Source: Flavobacterium aquidurense (lineage in GTDB: Bacteria; Bacteroidota; Bacteroidia; Flavobacteriales; Flavobacteriaceae). Taken from it: 64,000 nucleotides of DNA. Numbering within the stretch: the stretch's first letter is position 1; every line of letters begins with the position of its first letter. A model generated the notes under the pieces. It was given only the letters and a program-made list of their open reading frames with translations. It had not been told where the DNA came from and searched no databases. Shown here piece after piece: positions 60,667-64,000 of this stretch. The translations under genes were made by a program, and so were the position numbers. The stretch is taken from contig NZ_JRLF01000010.1 in the NCBI RefSeq assembly GCF_001404985.1, positions 372,001 through 436,000 on the forward strand, in the 5' to 3' direction.

Positions 60667-61479
60667 ATGAACATGAATCCAGATCAAATTAGCAATTATG
60701 TCACTAAATTTATTGACGTATTAGTTGATTATGCACCTAAATTAGTCTCTGCGTTTATTATTTTGTTTGTTGGTATTTATGCCATCAGATTAATAAACAG
60801 GGTTATTACAAAAGTAATGGTTCAAAGAAATTTAGATCCTACTTTAACAAAATTTCTCTCGGACATCCTGATATGGGCACTCCGTATTTTATTATTTGTA
60901 ACTTTTATTTCAAAACTCGGTATTGAGACTTCGTCATTTGTTGCTATCTTAGGAGCAATGGGACTTGCGGTAGGTTTATCATTGCAGGGTTCTCTTTCTA
61001 ATTTTGCGGGAGGAATGTTAATTATCGTTTTCAAACCTTTTAAAGTTGGCGATACAATCGAGGCACAAGGTGTTATTGCAACTGTAGTCGAAATTCAAAT
61101 TTTTGTTACTAAGATGCTTACGGGTAATAACCAGACTGTTTTTGTACCTAATGGAGCTTTGTCAAACGGAACAATAATCAATTATTCGATGCAGGGAGAA
61201 AGAAAAGCTGATTTGACATTTTCTATTTCTTATGACTCAGATATCAAGAAAGCAAAAGAGGTTCTTTTAGATGTTTTAGTCAAAAATCCAAAAGTACTTA
61301 AAACTCCTGCACCAGAAGTTTTTGTCAAGAATTTATCTGCCAGTTCTATAGATTTTGCTGTACGCCCGTGGGCAAAAAATGCTAATTATGGAGCTGTTTT
61401 TTCTGAAACACTTGAAAATTGCAAAATAGCCCTTGATGAGGCCGGAATTTCAATTCAGCCTTTTACACTTCAAAAATAA
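60667..61479 (+). CDS. mscS: Small-conductance mechanosensitive channel MscS
   Basis: The 270-residue inner-membrane channel opens on hypo-osmotic shock. It has three membrane segments (about 22-44, 66-84, 90-120), with the pore helix in AILGAMGLAVGLSLQGSLSNFAGGMLIIVF. The cytoplasmic vestibule follows (VGDTIEAQGVIATVVEIQIFVTKMLTGNNQTVFVPNGALSNGTIINYS). The length equals the classical MscS. Its leader holds a promoter element and a hairpin. Confidence 0.95.
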   Translation: MNMNPDQISNYVTKFIDVLVDYAPKLVSAFIILFVGIYAIRLINRVITKVMVQRNLDPTLTKFLSDILIWALRILLFVTFISKLGIETSSFVAILGAMGLAVGLSLQGSLSNFAGGMLIIVFKPFKVGDTIEAQGVIATVVEIQIFVTKMLTGNNQTVFVPNGALSNGTIINYSMQGERKADLTFSISYDSDIKKAKEVLLDVLVKNPKVLKTPAPEVFVKNLSASSIDFAVRPWAKNANYGAVFSETLENCKIALDEAGISIQPFTLQK

Positions 61480-61484
61480 ATGTT

Positions 61485-62159
61485 TTATTGCTTTTTTGAT
61501 GGTGGTGCCATCATGAAGTCTTTTAAATAATATGGTTCAAAATAAGCGACATCTACAGTGTCGCTTTTTTGATATTTATCATAACTGATTTTACTCATTG
61601 CAGCGGCTGAAGGAAATTTGATTTCTTCTAAAAATACAAAGTTTTCTTTTGTTAGAACCGGTTTGCATTTATCTGCACAATCACCCACGAAATAGACTAT
61701 CTCACTATAATCTGCAAAGGAATCCTGTGTTATAACTTCTGCTTCGATTGCTCTTTCAACTTCTAATGCAGCATTAAAAACTTCACTGTAAACTTCCATT
61801 CTTCTTGCGTCAAGCATTGGAATAATTTTTCCGTCAGAAACGTTTGCCTGCGACGCTAAAGTGTGCAGTGTATCAATTGCTAGTAAAGGTATATTTAAAG
61901 CAAAACACAGCCCTTTTGCTGCTGATACCCCTATTCGTAAACCAGTATATGAACCTGGTCCCTGACTTACTGCAACAGCATTTAGATCCTGAATATTTAG
62001 TCCTGCTTCTGTTATTACTTCTTCGATAAAAACATGCAGCTTTTCAGCATGTGAATAGCCTTCTTCAGCAATTTCTTTACATACAATTGTTTCTCCATTT
62101 TTAGCAATGGATACGGAGCAATTTTTAGTAGCAGTTTCTATATTAAGTATAAAAGACAA
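61485..62159 (-). CDS. tsaB: tRNA threonylcarbamoyladenosine biosynthesis protein TsaB
   Basis: The 224-residue protein has the ASKHA-type fold of TsaB (YeaZ): ILNIETATKNCSVSIAKNGE, then VSQGPGSYTGLRIGVSAAKGLCFAL. It is a partner of TsaD/TsaE in making t6A37 on tRNAs. The C-terminal half is short and less conserved, as usual. It is convergent with mscS and follows, on its strand, the efflux adaptor gene after 94 bases containing an inverted repeat. Confidence 0.94.
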   Translation of the reverse strand: MSFILNIETATKNCSVSIAKNGETIVCKEIAEEGYSHAEKLHVFIEEVITEAGLNIQDLNAVAVSQGPGSYTGLRIGVSAAKGLCFALNIPLLAIDTLHTLASQANVSDGKIIPMLDARRMEVYSEVFNAALEVERAIEAEVITQDSFADYSEIVYFVGDCADKCKPVLTKENFVFLEEIKFPSAAAMSKISYDKYQKSDTVDVAYFEPYYLKDFMMAPPSKKQ

Positions 62160-62187
62160 GGTGTTTATTTTTAAAATTAATTATTTA

Positions 62188-62231
62188 TGTCATCCTGAGC
62201 GTCCCTAATTCTCAGAATGCTCAGGATGACA
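62188..62231. repeat. TGTCATCCTGAGC inverted repeat
   Basis: TGTCATCCTGAGC (62188-62200) and GCTCAGGATGACA (62219-62231) form a perfect 13-bp stem with an 18-base loop. It is related in wording to the element at 24546-24585. It probably also ends the efflux transcript. Confidence 0.8.
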
Positions 62232-62253
62232 ATATCTTTAAAGAAATTCTATA

Positions 62254-63546
62254 TTATTTCTTAGGTAAATCAGCTTTTTTAAGTTTTACTTTATCGCCGG
62301 AGTTTAATTCTTTAGAAACCGTTGTGTAAGGTCCGGTAATTACAACATCGCCGGTTTGTAATCCTGAAAGGACTTCAATATTCGTATCGTCCTGAATTCC
62401 TGTTTTAATGATTCTGATTTTAGCTTTATCGCCTACTTTTACAAAAACACATTCGAATTTTTTATCGCTTTTCGGTGCTGTTTTTTTGTCATCCTTAGGT
62501 TCTTCTACTTTAAAATCTTTTACGGCAGTGGTATCAGATTTTACTACAACAGAACTAATTGGCACTGCCAAAACATTGTTTTTAGTTCTTGTAATAATAT
62601 CAACAGTCGCAGTCATTCCAGGTCTAAAAGGTGAATAAGTGCTTGGCTGGCCTTCTAATAAATCCTGATATGATTCTTTTAAAATACGTACTTTAACTTT
62701 AAAATTAGTAACCTGATCTGAAGTTAAAGTTGTACTTGCTGAGTTAGAAATACTGGTTACAGTACCTTTAAATTTCTTTTTTAGATAAGCGTCAACTTCA
62801 ACATTTGCTTCATCACCAATTTTTACTTTTACAATATCATTTTCGTTAACATCAACTTCAACTTCCATATTGTTCAGGTTTGCTACTCGCAAAAGTTCTG
62901 TTCCTGCCATTTGCTGTGTTCCAAGAACTCGTTCTCCCAACTCTACATTTAAAACAGAAATTGTTCCGGCTGCCGGTGCATAAATTAAGGTACGTCCTAA
63001 ATTATCTTTGGCTTCGGTTACAGATGCAGATGCACTTTGAACATTATAGTAAGAACTTTGTTTTGTCGCTTTTGCCACTTCAAAAGTAGCAATTGATTTA
63101 TCCCAGTCAGACTTAGAAATTACGCCTTTGTCATAAAGTGTTTTATTACGCTCGTAACTTGCTTTTGCTTCTTTATAGTTTGCTTCTGATTGTGTTAAGC
63201 TCGCTTTGGTACCGGATAAATTTGCAACAGATCTGTCTAATCCTGAAGTATACAAATCCGGGTTTATTTTTACCAGTAAGTCTCCTTTTTTAACAACCTG
63301 ACCTTCTTTTACATTCAATGCAATAATTTCACCTGAAACCATTGATGAAAGTTTTACTTCGATTTCCGGTTGAATTTTACCTGTTGCTGAAACTGTTTCA
63401 ACGATTGTTGAAGCAGCTACTTTTGAAACTTCTACTTCTTTTCCTTCATCCTTATTTCCTATTACTCCTGCTTTCGAAAGAGCAACTAAAGCTATTATAA
63501 GAACTAATGCACCGCCAAGTAAGAAATAAATTGTTTTTTTTGACAT
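62254..63546 (-). CDS. Efflux periplasmic adaptor (HlyD/MacA-type)
   Basis: The 430-residue protein has an N-terminal membrane anchor (about 4-24) and a barrel-sandwich lipoyl domain (VVKKGDLLVKINPDLYTS and, after the coil, IYAPAAGTISVLNVELGERV). A short coiled-coil hairpin lies between (about 100-175), with beta-barrel and membrane-proximal domains following. It should link an inner-membrane pump with an outer-membrane TolC. The 6-base gap from a TolC-type gene supports this; the pump itself is not in the window. Confidence 0.93.
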   Translation of the reverse strand: MSKKTIYFLLGGALVLIIALVALSKAGVIGNKDEGKEVEVSKVAASTIVETVSATGKIQPEIEVKLSSMVSGEIIALNVKEGQVVKKGDLLVKINPDLYTSGLDRSVANLSGTKASLTQSEANYKEAKASYERNKTLYDKGVISKSDWDKSIATFEVAKATKQSSYYNVQSASASVTEAKDNLGRTLIYAPAAGTISVLNVELGERVLGTQQMAGTELLRVANLNNMEVEVDVNENDIVKVKIGDEANVEVDAYLKKKFKGTVTSISNSASTTLTSDQVTNFKVKVRILKESYQDLLEGQPSTYSPFRPGMTATVDIITRTKNNVLAVPISSVVVKSDTTAVKDFKVEEPKDDKKTAPKSDKKFECVFVKVGDKAKIRIIKTGIQDDTNIEVLSGLQTGDVVITGPYTTVSKELNSGDKVKLKKADLPKK

Positions 63547-63552
63547 AATAAA

Positions 63553-64000
63553 TTATTTTGTGATAATTGGGACAATTGGAATTCCAAAGTAGAATTCAAG
63601 TATTTTTATTTTAAAAATGTAATCATATTTTGTTCTGATAACGTCTGACTGTGCATTGGTTAACAATGTTTGTGCCTGCGTAAAATCAAATGAATTCATT
63701 AAACCTACATCATACTTTTCTTTAGCATAATTATAAGCTTGCTGTCTTGCTTCTAACGTTACTGTTGATGATTCATATGCATTTAATGCGCCTTTAGCAT
63801 CTGTAAAAGCTGTATAAACGTTACGTTGCAAATCTAAACTTTTTTGTTCTAAATCTATTTTAGATTTCTCTAAACTTACTTTACTGCGCTCTACATTATT
63901 TCTAACAGAAAAACCATTGAATATTGGAACGTTTAACTGAAAACCAAAATTGTGTCCTTTATTATCACTAAACTGATCTAAAACTGAATGTGGTCCTGAA
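63553..64000 (-). CDS. TolC-family outer-membrane channel, 3' part (cut by window end)
   Basis: The reading frame runs off the right edge: frame-consistent codons extend from 63999 to the stop at 63553, about 149 residues. The visible part contains GHNFGFQLNVPIFNGFSVR and NVERSKVSLEKSKIDLEQK, then DLQRNVYTAFTDAKGALNAYE, typical of the last helical repeat of TolC proteins (OEP family). It lies 6 bases before the adaptor gene and is the first visible gene of an efflux operon whose upstream end is outside the window. An internal ATG at 63831 is not the real start. Confidence 0.92.
   Translation of the reverse strand, partial: SGPHSVLDQFSDNKGHNFGFQLNVPIFNGFSVRNNVERSKVSLEKSKIDLEQKSLDLQRNVYTAFTDAKGALNAYESSTVTLEARQQAYNYAKEKYDVGLMNSFDFTQAQTLLTNAQSDVIRTKYDYIFKIKILEFYFGIPIVPIITK

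Noticed and set aside
63553..63831. Short 92-residue gene at the right end
   Set aside because: The reading frame continues past its ATG to the window edge with TolC-type sequence, so it is the 3' part of a larger gene rather than a short one.

Overview
The window looks like a chromosomal segment of a Flavobacterium-type bacterium (Flavobacteriaceae, Bacteroidota). Several signs agree. The DNA is AT-rich. Many genes are preceded by the Bacteroidota -7 element TAnnTTTG, with no sigma70-type boxes in sight. One protein carries a type IX secretion (T9SS) type B C-terminal domain and there is a PorP/SprF-like protein. Family markers include DUF4249 paired with a TonB-dependent receptor, DUF4270, DUF4907, DUF6089 and a fused FolK-deoxynucleoside kinase. 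No phage, insertion sequence, CRISPR array or rRNA operon was seen. Most of the window is ordinary core chromosome interspersed with short dispersed intergenic repeats.

Layout. 0-4 kb: a sugar/envelope set (DegT-type aminotransferase, DUF4440 protein and galE on the minus strand; divergent Kdo transferase waaA). 4.4-8.3 kb: a small repeat lipoprotein, a DUF1508-like protein, a tRNA-Gly/tRNA-Leu operon and mutS. 8.4-14.1 kb: a DUF1573 protein, a SPOUT RNA methyltransferase, a large T9SS-exported LRR/C-type-lectin protein and the folK-dNK fusion. 14.4-25.8 kb: sppA with an alpha/beta hydrolase, an AsmA-like protein, a GT9 glycosyltransferase, a DUF2797 protein, a GH3-family protein, a small TonB-like protein and serB. 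26-29.4 kb: five small VOC/SRPBCC genes divergent from a GlxA-type AraC regulator. 29.5-35.6 kb: an L,D-transpeptidase, then clpX, clpP, tig, a holin-family membrane protein and a hydrolase, all on the minus strand. 35.7-41.3 kb: an unknown lipoprotein, a DUF4249/TonB-receptor pair and pdxJ. 41.4-49.8 kb: a plus-strand envelope block (CBS protein, nadK, DUF6089 barrel, uppS, bamA, two ompH/skp genes, murI). 49.8-57.5 kb: a barrel/DUF4270 pair, then a plus-strand run of beta-barrel, kelch lipoprotein, DUF4907, LytS-type kinase, intradiol-dioxygenase-like lipoprotein and LytTR regulator. 57.5-64 kb: gamma-carbonic anhydrase, PorP/SprF, Nfu, a helical protein, mscS, tsaB, and an efflux adaptor plus TolC gene cut by the window end.

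How the genes work together. The 43.2-48.9 kb block joins isoprenoid-carrier synthesis (UppS), outer-membrane protein insertion (BamA) and Skp-like periplasmic chaperones behind one good promoter. The tig-clpP-clpX group is a protein-folding and proteolysis module. The 53.5-57.5 kb run is the best candidate for an uncharacterised system. It combines a probably surface-exposed kelch lipoprotein, a DUF4907 lipoprotein and a LytS/LytTR two-component pair, with a lipoprotein retaining all four iron ligands of intradiol dioxygenases lying between kinase and regulator.

Repeats and signals. Three copies of one structured intergenic element were found (24.4, 32.6 and 40.4 kb), along with TCCCGA...TCGGGA palindromes, TGTCAT-CTGAG elements and several terminator hairpins. 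At two of the terminators (8.9 and 34.2 kb) a TAnnTTTG element lies inside the hairpin. All calls come from reading the sequence; no database search was run.
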